Origin: Thermoflexaceae bacterium
GTDB taxonomy: Bacteria > Chloroflexota > Dehalococcoidia > Tepidiformales > Tepidiformaceae
Length of the DNA: 64,000 nt
Reading direction: 5' to 3'
Assembly: GCA_015075555.1 (NCBI GenBank)
Contig: JABTUD010000002.1
Coordinates: forward strand, 248,001 to 312,000
The first letter of the stretch is position 1. Every line of letters starts with the position of its first letter. Shown here piece after piece: positions 18,746 through 26,564 of the stretch. The notes under the pieces are model-generated. The model saw nothing but the letters and a program-made list of their open reading frames with translations, had not been told where the DNA came from and made no database searches. Both the position numbers and the translations under genes were made by a program.

Positions 18746-18769
18746 TGTGTGGCACCATGGTCTCACACA
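18746..18769. promoter_or_regulatory. 24-bp palindromic operator candidate
   Basis: TGTGTG-GC-ACCATGGT-CT-CACACA is symmetric except for two pairs of bases. It lies between the argS stop and the GTG start of the nitroreductase-like gene. A second perfect palindrome, TTTCGCGAAA (18735-18744), lies immediately upstream. Position and length fit a dimeric repressor site controlling the downstream gene. Confidence 0.55.
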
Positions 18770-18791
18770 CCCCGCCCCTGGAGGTTCGAAC

Positions 18792-19415
18792 GTGGCGGAG
18801 ATCCTCGAAGCCCTGGCCCTGCGGCGCGCCCGCCGCGCATATGACCTGCGACCGGTGGAAGCAGACGTGGAAGAGGCGCTCTGGGAGGCGGTCTCGGTCG
18901 CACCAAGCCACGGGAACAGTCAGCCGACCCGCGTTGTGGTTGCGCGTTCGGCCGCGCGCCGGGGCGCCCTCGTCCACGCGCTGAACGAAGGCAACCAGCA
19001 GTGGGCCGTGGCCGCCCCCCTGCTGGCGGCGATCCTGGCGGTACCCGCGCACGACTTCCCGCAGACGAACAGCGACGGGACGGTGCGCGACATGTGGGCC
19101 TTCAACGCCGGTATCGCCACCGGAAACCTGCTTGCCCAGGCCACGGCCATGGGACTGCTGGCACACCCGATGGCGGGCTTCGATGAGCCCGCGGTCAGGG
19201 TGGCCCTGGACATTCCCGGCGACGTGCGCGTGCTGGTGGTGGCCGCGATAGGCTACCCGGGCCGGGCCGATTCGCTGCCCGATGACCTTCGCAAGAAGGA
19301 AGACATCCCCCAGGAGCGGGTCCCCCGCACCGCCCTGGTGGCCGACGACAGCTGGCACGAGTCACAGGCGATTGGCTGGCGCGAGTGGCGGAAACGCCTC
19401 GCCGAAGGACACTGA
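18792..19415 (+). CDS. nitroreductase-family FMN oxidoreductase
   Basis: About 207 residues. The N-terminal ALRRARRAYD corresponds to the RRSVR FMN-binding segment, followed by a VAPSHGNSQPTR loop and the central NAGIATGNLLAQATAMGLL helix, with IGYPGRAD near the C-terminal part. These enzymes reduce nitro groups, quinones or flavins with NAD(P)H. The GTG at 18792 is chosen because GGAGG lies 7 nt upstream and the protein then begins at the family N-terminus. The palindrome at 18746-18769 suggests repressor control. Confidence 0.85.
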   Translation: MAEILEALALRRARRAYDLRPVEADVEEALWEAVSVAPSHGNSQPTRVVVARSAARRGALVHALNEGNQQWAVAAPLLAAILAVPAHDFPQTNSDGTVRDMWAFNAGIATGNLLAQATAMGLLAHPMAGFDEPAVRVALDIPGDVRVLVVAAIGYPGRADSLPDDLRKKEDIPQERVPRTALVADDSWHESQAIGWREWRKRLAEGH

Positions 19416-19440
19416 CCCGGAACGGAAGGCCCGCTGAGAG

Positions 19441-19446
19441 TACGCT
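19441..19446 (+). promoter_or_regulatory. -10-like box close to the IMPase GTG
   Basis: TACGCT is followed by 6 nt and then the GTG start at 19453. There is no Shine-Dalgarno and no clear -35. This fits a leaderless transcript and is one of several such arrangements in the window. Confidence 0.4.
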
Positions 19447-19452
19447 CCGGGG

Positions 19453-20271
19453 GTGGATGCAGCCGGAATAGCGCCCCTCTCCTCGTCAGGCCGCGATGCG
19501 CTGGCCGTTGCCCGCGAGTGCGCGTCTGAGGCACAGGCGATCATGCGCGCGGGGTTCGGCCGGACAGGCGTTTCGGCGACGAAGGGGCGCGGCAACGTGC
19601 TCACCGAGACCGACCTTGCCGTGGAGAGGGCGGCCACGGCCATTCTCGCCCGCGAATACCCGGGCGTGCCGATCCTGAGCGAAGAGACCGCCGCCGATAC
19701 CCGGTCGGACAGCTGGCTCTGGGTTATCGACCCCCTGGACGGGACGAAGAACTTCTCCCGGGGGATTCCGCACTTCTGCTTCACGATTGCCCTGTGCCAT
19801 GGGAACGGCCCCGTGGTGGGGCTCACGCTGCAACCGCTCCTGGGGGAGGAATTCGCGGCGGTGCGCGGCCGGGGCGCAACGCTGAACGGGCAGGCCATCC
19901 AGGTTTCCAGCACGGCAAGCGTGCGGGAGAGCATCCTTGCCGTGGACATGGGGTACGACGATGGGCGGGGCCGAAGGCAGCTGGAGCTGGCGCTCGCCCT
20001 CTGGCCGGGAATGCAGTCGCTCCGCATCCCGGGGTCGGCGGCGCTGGGGATTGCTTACGTTGCGGCCGGGCGGTGGGACATCTTCCTGCATTCCGACCTT
20101 CAGCCGTGGGACCTCGCCGCCGGGCTGCTCCTGGTGCGCGAAGCGGGGGGCGTGGTCACCGGCCGCGAAGGCGAAGCGGCGACCATCTTCAGCAAGGGGC
20201 TCATCGCCGCCACGCCCGCGGTCCACGCCGACTTCCTGCGGGTGGCCGGACGCCTGCCCTGGCAGGCGTAG
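19453..20271 (+). CDS. inositol-monophosphatase-family phosphatase
   Basis: A 272-residue Mg2+/Li+-sensitive phosphatase-fold protein. Metal-binding motifs are EE in LSEET, the WVIDPLDGTKNF signature and the late WDLAAG motif. It may dephosphorylate inositol phosphate, histidinol phosphate (HisN type) or 3'-phosphoadenosine (CysQ type); sequence alone does not decide. A his operon lacking a visible histidinol-phosphatase lies in the same window, so a HisN role is possible. The gene begins with GTG. Confidence 0.88.
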   Translation: MDAAGIAPLSSSGRDALAVARECASEAQAIMRAGFGRTGVSATKGRGNVLTETDLAVERAATAILAREYPGVPILSEETAADTRSDSWLWVIDPLDGTKNFSRGIPHFCFTIALCHGNGPVVGLTLQPLLGEEFAAVRGRGATLNGQAIQVSSTASVRESILAVDMGYDDGRGRRQLELALALWPGMQSLRIPGSAALGIAYVAAGRWDIFLHSDLQPWDLAAGLLLVREAGGVVTGREGEAATIFSKGLIAATPAVHADFLRVAGRLPWQA

Positions 20272-20320
20272 CGGCAAGCCACTGGACATCCGCTCATCGC
20301 CTGCTCCACAATCCTTCGCC

Positions 20321-21142
20321 ATGACAACGAGCGATGCGGTACAGGCGAAGGTAGCCCGTGCCAGCGACGGCGCCTTGCTCCATTACGAGGTGGCCGGCGA
20401 CGGTCCGCCCGTTGTCTTCCTGCACGGCGCCTACGCCTCGCGGTTCGCCTTTCGCTTCCAACGTGACTCCCTGGCCGCCGACTTCCGGGTCATCGTCCGC
20501 GACCTGCGCGGCCACGATGGCGCCCCGTCGGTGGCCCCGGAAGGGTTCGGATTTCAGACCACCGAAGTGGATGACCTGGACGCCGTCCTGGAGGCTGAGG
20601 GGCTCGACAGGGTACACCTCGTGGGGCACTCCACCGGTGGCACGATCGCGTTCTCGTTCGCCCTGCATCACCCGGATCGCGTGGGAAAGGTGGTGCTGCT
20701 CGAGCCCACGCTGCTCCCCTTCGTCCCATTGGATTTCTGGGCGACGCCCTCCTGGACCGGGGCCCTGGAGCGCGGCCGCACCGATGGCGGGCGGTCGCTC
20801 GTCGATGGGGCGATGACCGAATTCATTGGAGCGGACTGGCGAACACGCATGTCGCCGCGCTGGGTCGCGCGCTTGGAGGCGCAGGCTGCGATTGCGCTCG
20901 CCCACATGGAAGCGTGGTTCGAATTCGACATCACGGACGACGATCTCGCGGCGCTCCAGCCGCCGACGCTCGTCCTGTACGGCGAGAATGGCCTGGAGAC
21001 ACAACCCTTCATGCGGGCGCGGATGGCCGCGGTGCGGCCCGGCATCGAGTGGCGCGCCATCGCCGGCGCCGGGCACAACCTCCACCTCGACCAGCCCGAA
21101 GCCGTGTCAGCGGCGATCAGGGCGTTCCTGACCGCCCGGTAG
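20321..21142 (+). CDS. alpha/beta hydrolase
   Basis: A 273-residue alpha/beta-hydrolase fold protein. It shows the oxyanion HGAY loop after FLHG, the nucleophile elbow GHSTGG with S104, a cap region (about 135-200), the acid-strand PTLVLYGENG and the catalytic His in GAGHNLHLDQ. The substrate is unknown. The ATG at 20321 was chosen because the frame upstream of it lies in the IMPase gene. It ends 52 bp before cinA. Confidence 0.88.
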   Translation: MTTSDAVQAKVARASDGALLHYEVAGDGPPVVFLHGAYASRFAFRFQRDSLAADFRVIVRDLRGHDGAPSVAPEGFGFQTTEVDDLDAVLEAEGLDRVHLVGHSTGGTIAFSFALHHPDRVGKVVLLEPTLLPFVPLDFWATPSWTGALERGRTDGGRSLVDGAMTEFIGADWRTRMSPRWVARLEAQAAIALAHMEAWFEFDITDDDLAALQPPTLVLYGENGLETQPFMRARMAAVRPGIEWRAIAGAGHNLHLDQPEAVSAAIRAFLTAR

Positions 21143-21181
21143 GCCACCAAACAGACCGTGGCAGCAGCCCGGCGCGACCCG

Positions 21182-21187
21182 TAGACT
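21182..21187 (+). promoter_or_regulatory. -10-like box close to the cinA GTG
   Basis: TAGACT is followed by 7 nt and then the GTG start of cinA at 21195. No Shine-Dalgarno is present in the gap, which suggests a leaderless message. Confidence 0.4.
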
Positions 21188-21194
21188 TGCCCCC

Positions 21195-22433
21195 GTGAAA
21201 GCGGAAATCATCGCCATCGGCACCGAGATCCTGCTCGGGGAGATCATCGATACCAACAGCGCCCACATTGCCCAGCAGCTCCCGGAGCTCGGCATCGACC
21301 TCTTCTACAAGACCGTGGTCGGCGACAACCTGGGGCGCATCACGGAGACCTTCGAGCGCGCCTGGAACAGGTCGGACCTGGTCATCACGACAGGCGGCCT
21401 GGGGCCGACCGAGGACGACATGACACGCGAAGGGGTCGCCTCGCTCCTCCACGAAGAGCCGCGCGTCGACCCCGGGCTCGAACGGCGCCTGCGGGCATGG
21501 TTCGAAGGCCGCGGCTTCCCGATGCCGGAAACGAATCTGAAGCAGGCCTGGCTCATCCCCAGCGCGCGGGCGATCGACAACCCCCGCGGCACGGCCCCTG
21601 GCTGGTGGGTAGAGCGCGACGGTCGCGTGATCGTGTGCATGCCGGGCGTTCCACCCGAAATGGAGCGGATGTGGGCGAACGAGGTGCGGCCGGAGCTGGA
21701 GCGCCGCTCCGACGGCCAGGTGCTGGTGACGCGCACCATCAAGACCGTGGGAATCGGTGAGGGGACGGTCGATGAGATGGCGCGGCGGCTCTATGGCACG
21801 CCCGGGATCGGCATCGGCACCTACGCCCGTGCCGACGGCGTCCACCTGCGCATCGGCGCGAAGGCCGCCAGCCGCGAAGACGCCTGGGCGCGCATCGAGC
21901 CCGTGGAGCGGGAGATGGAGAGCATCTTCGGCACGGCGATCTGGGGCAGGGACGACGATACCTTCGAGGGGATGCTGCGCGATGAGTTCGTGAGCCGCCG
22001 CCTGACCCTGGGCGTGATGGAGTCGGTCACCGGCGGCCTCATGGCGAGCACGCTCACCGACGTGCCGGGGGCGGCCGACTACTTCAAAGGCGGGCTGGTC
22101 ACCTACTGGACGGACCAGAAGATCGAGGCGGGCGTCGACGCGGCCATCATCGCGGAGTACGGCGTGATCTCGCCCGAGACCGCGGCCGAAATGGCCCGCG
22201 CGGTGCGGCTGAGGCTGGGCACCGATTACGGCATCGGCATCACGGGCGTGGGCGGGCCGGACCCGATGGAGGGGAAAGCGCCGGGAACGGTGCACGTCGC
22301 CGTCGCCGACCCCGAAGGCGGGACTTCGACGCTCTCGATGTCGATGAACCAGGGCCGGGCCGCGGTGAAGCGCCGGGCAGTGCTGACAGCGATGATCCTC
22401 CTGCGGAGGTCGTTGCTGGGGGAGCGCCGGTGA
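21195..22433 (+). CDS. cinA: CinA-family protein
   Basis: 412 residues with two domains. The N-terminal MoaB/MogA-like domain (about 1-170; IGTEILLGEI, TGGLGPTEDD) is linked to ADP-ribose pyrophosphatase activity in the family. The C-terminal PncC-like NMN deamidase domain (about 255-412) contains ESVTGG, where most members have a Ser-Cys or Ser-Ala pair, and GITGVGGPDP. The protein recycles pyridine nucleotide by-products and is often competence- or damage-linked. No LexA box is seen upstream. Confidence 0.92.
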   Translation: MKAEIIAIGTEILLGEIIDTNSAHIAQQLPELGIDLFYKTVVGDNLGRITETFERAWNRSDLVITTGGLGPTEDDMTREGVASLLHEEPRVDPGLERRLRAWFEGRGFPMPETNLKQAWLIPSARAIDNPRGTAPGWWVERDGRVIVCMPGVPPEMERMWANEVRPELERRSDGQVLVTRTIKTVGIGEGTVDEMARRLYGTPGIGIGTYARADGVHLRIGAKAASREDAWARIEPVEREMESIFGTAIWGRDDDTFEGMLRDEFVSRRLTLGVMESVTGGLMASTLTDVPGAADYFKGGLVTYWTDQKIEAGVDAAIIAEYGVISPETAAEMARAVRLRLGTDYGIGITGVGGPDPMEGKAPGTVHVAVADPEGGTSTLSMSMNQGRAAVKRRAVLTAMILLRRSLLGERR

Positions 22434-22548
22434 GCAGGGGAGCGGGGGCGGCTCGGACACCGTTATAAGGGCGACCACCCCGCTCTCGTTCAAGGTCGAG
22501 GTCTCGAGAGCGACCTGGGACGTCATCGTCGGTCTCAAGCATCCGTCG

Positions 22549-22764
22549 ATGGCGGGAAACGAGAGGGAGGTGGAATCCACCCTGACCGCTCCGGATGAGG
22601 TCAGGCAGAGCCGCACCAATCCACACGTGATGCTGTTCTACCGGCTCCGGGAAGCACGGACCTTCGTATGCGCCGTAGCGCGCAGGCAGGGGAGCGACGG
22701 AATTCTGGTCACGGCGTACATTGCTGACAGGGTCAAGGAGGGCGTGCGGATATGGCCGACGTGA
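22549..22764 (+). CDS. DUF4258-like protein with apparently lost N-terminus
   Basis: From the first available ATG the product is 71 residues (MAGNEREVE to RIWPT), with the YIADRVKEG end typical of small DUF4258-like proteins paired with DUF2283. Family-like sequence continues about 28 codons upstream in the same frame (ATTPLSFKVEVSRATWDVIV). There is no ATG, GTG or TTG between the preceding in-frame stop (22390-22392) and 22549. An ATA at 22465 stands where an initiator would be expected. The gene may be decayed or use a rare start. It overlaps the DUF2283 gene by 13 bp. Confidence 0.6.
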   Translation: MAGNEREVESTLTAPDEVRQSRTNPHVMLFYRLREARTFVCAVARRQGSDGILVTAYIADRVKEGVRIWPT

Positions 22765-22964
22765 AGGTGATCTACGACAGGGCCGGAGAGACTCTCGTCG
22801 TATGGTTTGGCAACCCGGGCGATGAACATATCTGCGAGGAGACCGGCGATGAGGTTATCCTCATCAAGGACCGGGAGGGCCGCGTCATCGGCTTCGAGAA
22901 ACTGAACTTCCGGCTGGCAGACCACGCCGGACAAACCCTGGCGGTGGAAGCGGCAACCGCATGA
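22752..22964 (+). CDS. DUF2283 family protein
   Basis: A 70-residue protein with the DUF2283 pattern: a Tyr-Asp-rich start (VIYDRAGETLVVWF), a central acidic stretch (EETGDEVILIKD) and GRVIGFEKLNF. Families of this kind commonly sit next to a DUF4258 partner in toxin-antitoxin-like pairs, as here. Which partner is toxic is not established. It overlaps both neighbours (13 bp upstream, ATGA downstream). Confidence 0.82.
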   Translation: MADVKVIYDRAGETLVVWFGNPGDEHICEETGDEVILIKDREGRVIGFEKLNFRLADHAGQTLAVEAATA

Positions 22965-23335
22965 CCCCCGGCGAGGTCGTTACAGCCTTCCTTCGCGAGT
23001 TCGACGTGCCGGACCCCGACCCGGCGCGCCTCGCCGCCTACTTCACCGGGGACGCCTTCTACCACAACATCCCCATGCAGCCGATGACGGGCCGGGAAAC
23101 TATCGCGGCCTTCCTGGCGAACATGGGGCCCTTCAAGCCGGCGGGCTTCGAGGTCAGGCACCAGCTGGTGAGCGGGAACCTGGTCATGAACGAGCGTATC
23201 GACCGCTTCACGGCAGGCGCCCGGACAATTGAGCTGCCGGTGATGGGGGTCTTCGAGCTCCGCGACGGCCTGATTGCGGCCTGGCGCGACTACTTCGACC
23301 TGGCGATGTTCCAGACGGCGCTTTCGGGCGGGTAG
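22961..23335 (+). CDS. NTF2-fold (limonene-epoxide-hydrolase/SnoaL-like) protein
   Basis: A 124-residue alpha+beta cone-fold protein. The pattern DAFYHNIPM...MTGRETIAAFL, followed by NERIDRF and GVFELRDGLIAAWRDYFD, matches limonene-1,2-epoxide hydrolase-like members, including the Asp/Arg/Asp positions used to activate water. The substrate is unknown. The ATG overlaps the DUF2283 stop (ATGA), so it is translationally coupled to an unrelated-looking pair. It converges on the oxidoreductase gene with a 7-bp gap. Confidence 0.82.
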   Translation: MTPGEVVTAFLREFDVPDPDPARLAAYFTGDAFYHNIPMQPMTGRETIAAFLANMGPFKPAGFEVRHQLVSGNLVMNERIDRFTAGARTIELPVMGVFELRDGLIAAWRDYFDLAMFQTALSGG

Positions 23336-23342
23336 CGGCCCT

Positions 23343-24653
23343 TCACACCAGCCTTGCGCAGGCCCAGCGGAAGAGCTCCGAGGCCGTGGGGTACGGGTGG
23401 ATGGTGCTCGCCACCTGGCGCGCGGTCATCCCGTGCTGAATGGCGAGGCAGGCTTCGCCGACGAGCGTGCTTCCCCGCGCGCAGAGGAAGTGCGCCCCCA
23501 GGAGAACGCCGCTATCGCCATCGGCGATGACCTTGGCGAAGCCGTCCAACTGCGACGTGGTGCGGAACCAGTCGAACTCCTCGGCGCGAAGGATGGCGAC
23601 GCGAACGTTCGCATGCGCCGCGCGGGCCTGTTCCTCTGTCATGCCGGCGTGCCCGATCTCCGGCTCGGTGAAGATGGCCCACGGCACGAGGGTCTCGGGT
23701 ATGGGGTCGCACTTCTCGTCCAGGATGTGCCTGGCGATGTGGTGAGCCTGGTAGCTGGCATAGTGGGTGAACTGGAACTTGCCGGTCACGTCGCCCGCGG
23801 CCCAGAGGCCATCCAGGCTGGTTCGCCCACAATCGGCGACGGTGATGAAGCCACGCCGATCGCGCTCCAGGCCCAGCTCAACGAGCCCGTCGGGTACCTG
23901 AGGGCGGCGTCCCGCGGCGACCAGGACATCATCGAAACGGAATTCGCCGCGCTGCGTTGTGATCGTGACCACGCCGCCCGCCCGGTCGACACGTTCGATG
24001 GTGGCGCCGGTCTCGATGCGAATCCCGTCGCGTTCGAGAAGCTTCGTCAGTTCGAGTGAAATCTCGGCGTCCTCGGTGTAGGCGATGCGATCGAGCGCCT
24101 CGAAGATGGTGACCTCGGTCCCGAGGCGGTTGAACGCCTGCCCGAGTTCCAACCCGATTGGGCCGCCACCAATGACGGCCAGGCTCGCGGGCTGCGACGG
24201 CAGGGTGAAGATGGTGCGGTTCGTCTGGGGCCGCGCCTCGGCAAGGCCGGGAATGGGGGGCAGGCCAGGCTCTGTGCCCGTGGCCACAACTGCATCCTTG
24301 GCAGTCAGTACCCGCCCGTCGACCGCTACCGTGGTGGGCGCGGTGAAGCGCGGGTTCCCCCAGACAAGCTCGATGCCGTCGCCACGCATGCCGCCGTTGG
24401 GGTCGCTTCCCCGGACGAGGAGCTGCACGGCGTGGATGCGGGCCACGACCTCGCTCCAGGTCAGGCCCTCGTCCCCCGCCCGCTTCGAGATGTCAATCAG
24501 CGCCTTGCTTGGGATGCAGCCATCGTTCAGGCATTCGCCGCCGAGGTGCTCGCGCTCAATGACCGCGACCCTGAGGTCGCGCCTGCCGAGGGTACGAGCG
24601 ATGTTGTCGCCCGCCGAACCGTTGCCGATGACGATGAGGTCGAATTGCTCCAT
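23343..24653 (-). CDS. FAD-dependent pyridine nucleotide-disulfide oxidoreductase
   Basis: A 436-residue class I flavoprotein. It shows FAD binding (VIGNGSAGDN), the redox-active CxxxxC in GGECLNDGCIPSK, a second Rossmann GGGPIGLELG for NAD(P)H, the AAGDVTG FAD motif and a C-terminal dimerisation domain ending HPYPTASELF with the interface His. It resembles mercuric reductase or dihydrolipoamide dehydrogenase. There is no N-terminal metal-binding domain or vicinal C-terminal Cys, so mercuric reduction is doubtful. The electron acceptor is unknown. Confidence 0.9.
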   Translation of the reverse strand: MEQFDLIVIGNGSAGDNIARTLGRRDLRVAVIEREHLGGECLNDGCIPSKALIDISKRAGDEGLTWSEVVARIHAVQLLVRGSDPNGGMRGDGIELVWGNPRFTAPTTVAVDGRVLTAKDAVVATGTEPGLPPIPGLAEARPQTNRTIFTLPSQPASLAVIGGGPIGLELGQAFNRLGTEVTIFEALDRIAYTEDAEISLELTKLLERDGIRIETGATIERVDRAGGVVTITTQRGEFRFDDVLVAAGRRPQVPDGLVELGLERDRRGFITVADCGRTSLDGLWAAGDVTGKFQFTHYASYQAHHIARHILDEKCDPIPETLVPWAIFTEPEIGHAGMTEEQARAAHANVRVAILRAEEFDWFRTTSQLDGFAKVIADGDSGVLLGAHFLCARGSTLVGEACLAIQHGMTARQVASTIHPYPTASELFRWACARLV

Positions 24654-24698
24654 GCGTCACAGCATGCTTGTTGGCCCGCGGCTTTGCCAGCCGCCTCC

Positions 24699-25856
24699 CT
24701 AGCGGGGCAGGCCGAGCCCGCGGGTGGCGATGATGTTGCGCTGGATTTCGCTCGTGCCGCCGGCGATGGTGCGGCAGACGGTGGTCAGGTAGGTGAGGGC
24801 GAATTGCGCCTGGAGGCGTTCGTACGGCGATCCGGGCATCAGTCCGCCATAGAGGCCCAGCACGGCCAGCCCGGTGGCGGCGATACGCTGGTCCAGCTCG
24901 CTCAGGAAGAGCTTGAGGAGGCTCGCTTCCTGGTTGGGCACTCCCCCGGCGGCGATGATGCTGGCCACCCGGTAGCTGAGCATGGTCGCCACCCGCACCT
25001 CGATGGCGTGCTCGGCGAGCCGCGCACGCTGCGGGGCAGCTGCCTTCACGCCGGGTTCGCGGAGGAACGCGCAAAGGTCATCGATCGTCCGGCGGGCCGC
25101 GCCGGCATTGGCGATGTTGGAGCGTTCAAGGTCGAGCGTGGTGGTGGCCATGTACCAGCCGCGGTTCGCTTCCCCGATGAGCGCTCCCTGGGGCATCCGG
25201 ACGTTGTCGAAGAAGAACTGGCCGAAGCCCTTGCGGCCCGCCATGTTGAGGAGCGGCTGGAAGGTTACCCCCGGTGACCTCAGATCGAGCAGGAAGTAGC
25301 TGATGCCGCGATGCTTTGGCGCTTCCGGGTCCGTGCGGGCGAGCAGGTACATCCAGTCGGCATAGTGGCCGTGGCTGGTCCAGATCTTCGAGCCATTGAG
25401 CACCCAGTCGTCGCCGTCGCGCACGGCAGATGTCTGCAGGCTGGCGAGGTCCGAGCCTGAGCCTGGCTCGCTGAAGCCCTGGGCCCAGACCACGTCCCAG
25501 TTCGTGATACCGGGCAGGTGGCGATGCTTCTGCTCCTCCGTTCCGTACATCATGATGGTCGGCCCCGCGTAGCCGACGGCCGGCCCGCGGGCGCCGTTCG
25601 GGGCGCGGGCGTACGACATCTCTTCGCCGAAAACGAGCTGTTCGATTGCGCCGAGGCCCATACCCCCATGCTCAACCGGCCAGGCGGGTGCTATCCATCC
25701 CTTCGCGGCGAGCCTGCGATTGAAGGCGCGCAGGCGTTCGGGCTCCTCCTCTTCGGCGTAGGGGAAGCCCTGGGCGTCCGGGGGCACATTCTCGCGCAGC
25801 CAGGCACGCACGTCGTCGCGGAGGGCCACCTGGGCGGCGGTCAGCCTGAATTCCAC
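24699..25856 (-). CDS. acyl-CoA dehydrogenase
   Basis: A 385-residue FAD enzyme with the complete fold: an N-terminal helical domain (MEFRLTAAQ), a middle beta domain (AQGFSEPGSGSDL, then WVLNGSKIWTS) and a C-terminal helical domain ending CRTIAGGTSEIQRNIIATRGLGLPR. It oxidises acyl-CoA to enoyl-CoA; the chain length or substrate class is not readable, though similar sequences occur in steroid or branched-chain pathways. The GTG start has TATACT (25869-25864) 7 nt upstream on the minus strand, so the mRNA may be leaderless. Confidence 0.92.
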   Translation of the reverse strand: MEFRLTAAQVALRDDVRAWLRENVPPDAQGFPYAEEEEPERLRAFNRRLAAKGWIAPAWPVEHGGMGLGAIEQLVFGEEMSYARAPNGARGPAVGYAGPTIMMYGTEEQKHRHLPGITNWDVVWAQGFSEPGSGSDLASLQTSAVRDGDDWVLNGSKIWTSHGHYADWMYLLARTDPEAPKHRGISYFLLDLRSPGVTFQPLLNMAGRKGFGQFFFDNVRMPQGALIGEANRGWYMATTTLDLERSNIANAGAARRTIDDLCAFLREPGVKAAAPQRARLAEHAIEVRVATMLSYRVASIIAAGGVPNQEASLLKLFLSELDQRIAATGLAVLGLYGGLMPGSPYERLQAQFALTYLTTVCRTIAGGTSEIQRNIIATRGLGLPR

Positions 25857-25863
25857 GGGCGCG

Positions 25864-25869
25864 AGTATA
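25864..25869 (-). promoter_or_regulatory. -10 box immediately upstream of the acyl-CoA dehydrogenase GTG
   Basis: TATACT on the minus strand is separated by 7 nt from the GTG at 25856, so transcription would begin at or next to the start codon. No clear -35 is seen; the purine-rich repeat lies there instead. Confidence 0.5.
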
Positions 25870-25890
25870 CGGGGTGGAGGGGACGAGGGG

Positions 25891-25909
25891 AGGAGGGAGG
25901 AGGGAGGAG
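25891..25909. repeat. AGGAGGG heptanucleotide repeat, about 2.7 copies
   Basis: A run of AGGAGGG units lies between the HAD gene and the acyl-CoA dehydrogenase gene, just upstream of the latter's -10 box. The same unit is repeated inside dnaE2 at 53823-53848. The G-runs could form a G-quadruplex. Confidence 0.8.
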
Positions 25910-25919
25910 TTCCCGGGAT

Positions 25920-26468
25920 TCAGCGGCCGTGGCGGCCTGCCAGGTCTTCCAGGACGGGCAAGGCCTGGGCGATGGTACGGATGCGGTGGATTCGGTCACC
26001 CTCAAGCCAGCGGTTGCGGGGCCAGTCGACTAGGAAGACGGCCGGGAGTATCTCCGCCAGCCACCCGGCGGTGTGGGGGTCGTCTTCGAAGTGTGCGAGG
26101 GGCCGTAGCTCCTGTAGCCGGCGCACCTTGAACTGTGCCGAGGTCTCGCGCCAGTGGGGGCGCAGGTGCAACGGTGGCACATGGTCGAAGCGCTTCCGAA
26201 GCCACCTCTCGGTCAGGGCGCGGGCATGCTCGCTCCGGGCAGAGACCACCTGGCACTCGAAGCGCTCCATGGCGGCCGCCAGCCCCTCGCGCGCGCCGTG
26301 CATGGGACCCCGGAAGGCGTAGCGCCACCTTTCGGTCAGCCACAGGAGGTTCCTTGTCCCCGGGGCGTCGCGGCGCTTGCCCTGGCCGCGTCCGGGGTTG
26401 ATGCCAAACGGAGGACGGCATAGTACCCCATCGAGATCGAAGGTGATGAGCGGCCGCTCGGGTGACAT
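25920..26468 (-). CDS. HAD-like hydrolase
   Basis: About 182 residues. Motif I is TFDLDGVL, with the nucleophile D11 and acid/base D13, so a haloacid-dehalogenase fold is clear at the N-terminus. A Thr/Ser after the second strand (VVSARS) and the late HFEDDPHTAGWLAE, with the acidic pair of motif IV, agree. It is small and has no obvious cap, so a nucleotide or protein phosphatase is possible. Starts at 26477 and 26468 are both plausible. Confidence 0.75.
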   Translation of the reverse strand: MSPERPLITFDLDGVLCRPPFGINPGRGQGKRRDAPGTRNLLWLTERWRYAFRGPMHGAREGLAAAMERFECQVVSARSEHARALTERWLRKRFDHVPPLHLRPHWRETSAQFKVRRLQELRPLAHFEDDPHTAGWLAEILPAVFLVDWPRNRWLEGDRIHRIRTIAQALPVLEDLAGRHGR

Positions 26469-26510
26469 GGCGCCCATCGTACTGGCGGGGAACGCCACGC
26501 GCTGCCGTTC

Positions 26511-26530
26511 CCCGGCCAATCATGGCCGGG
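26511..26530. promoter_or_regulatory. palindrome next to a -10 box, operator candidate
   Basis: CCCGGCC and GGCCGGG form a perfect 7-bp inverted repeat around AATCAT. TATACT (26532-26537) follows after one base and is a good -10 for the secreted-repeat gene at 26565. The palindrome thus fills the spacer region of that promoter, where a repressor could act. Confidence 0.5.
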
Positions 26531-26564
26531 CTATACTCCGCTGACACCACGCGAGGTGAGTCCG

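Noticed and set aside
23343-24653. Mercuric reductase
   Set aside because: The redox CxxxxC is present, but the N-terminal metal-binding domain and C-terminal vicinal cysteines are missing, and there are no mer neighbours.
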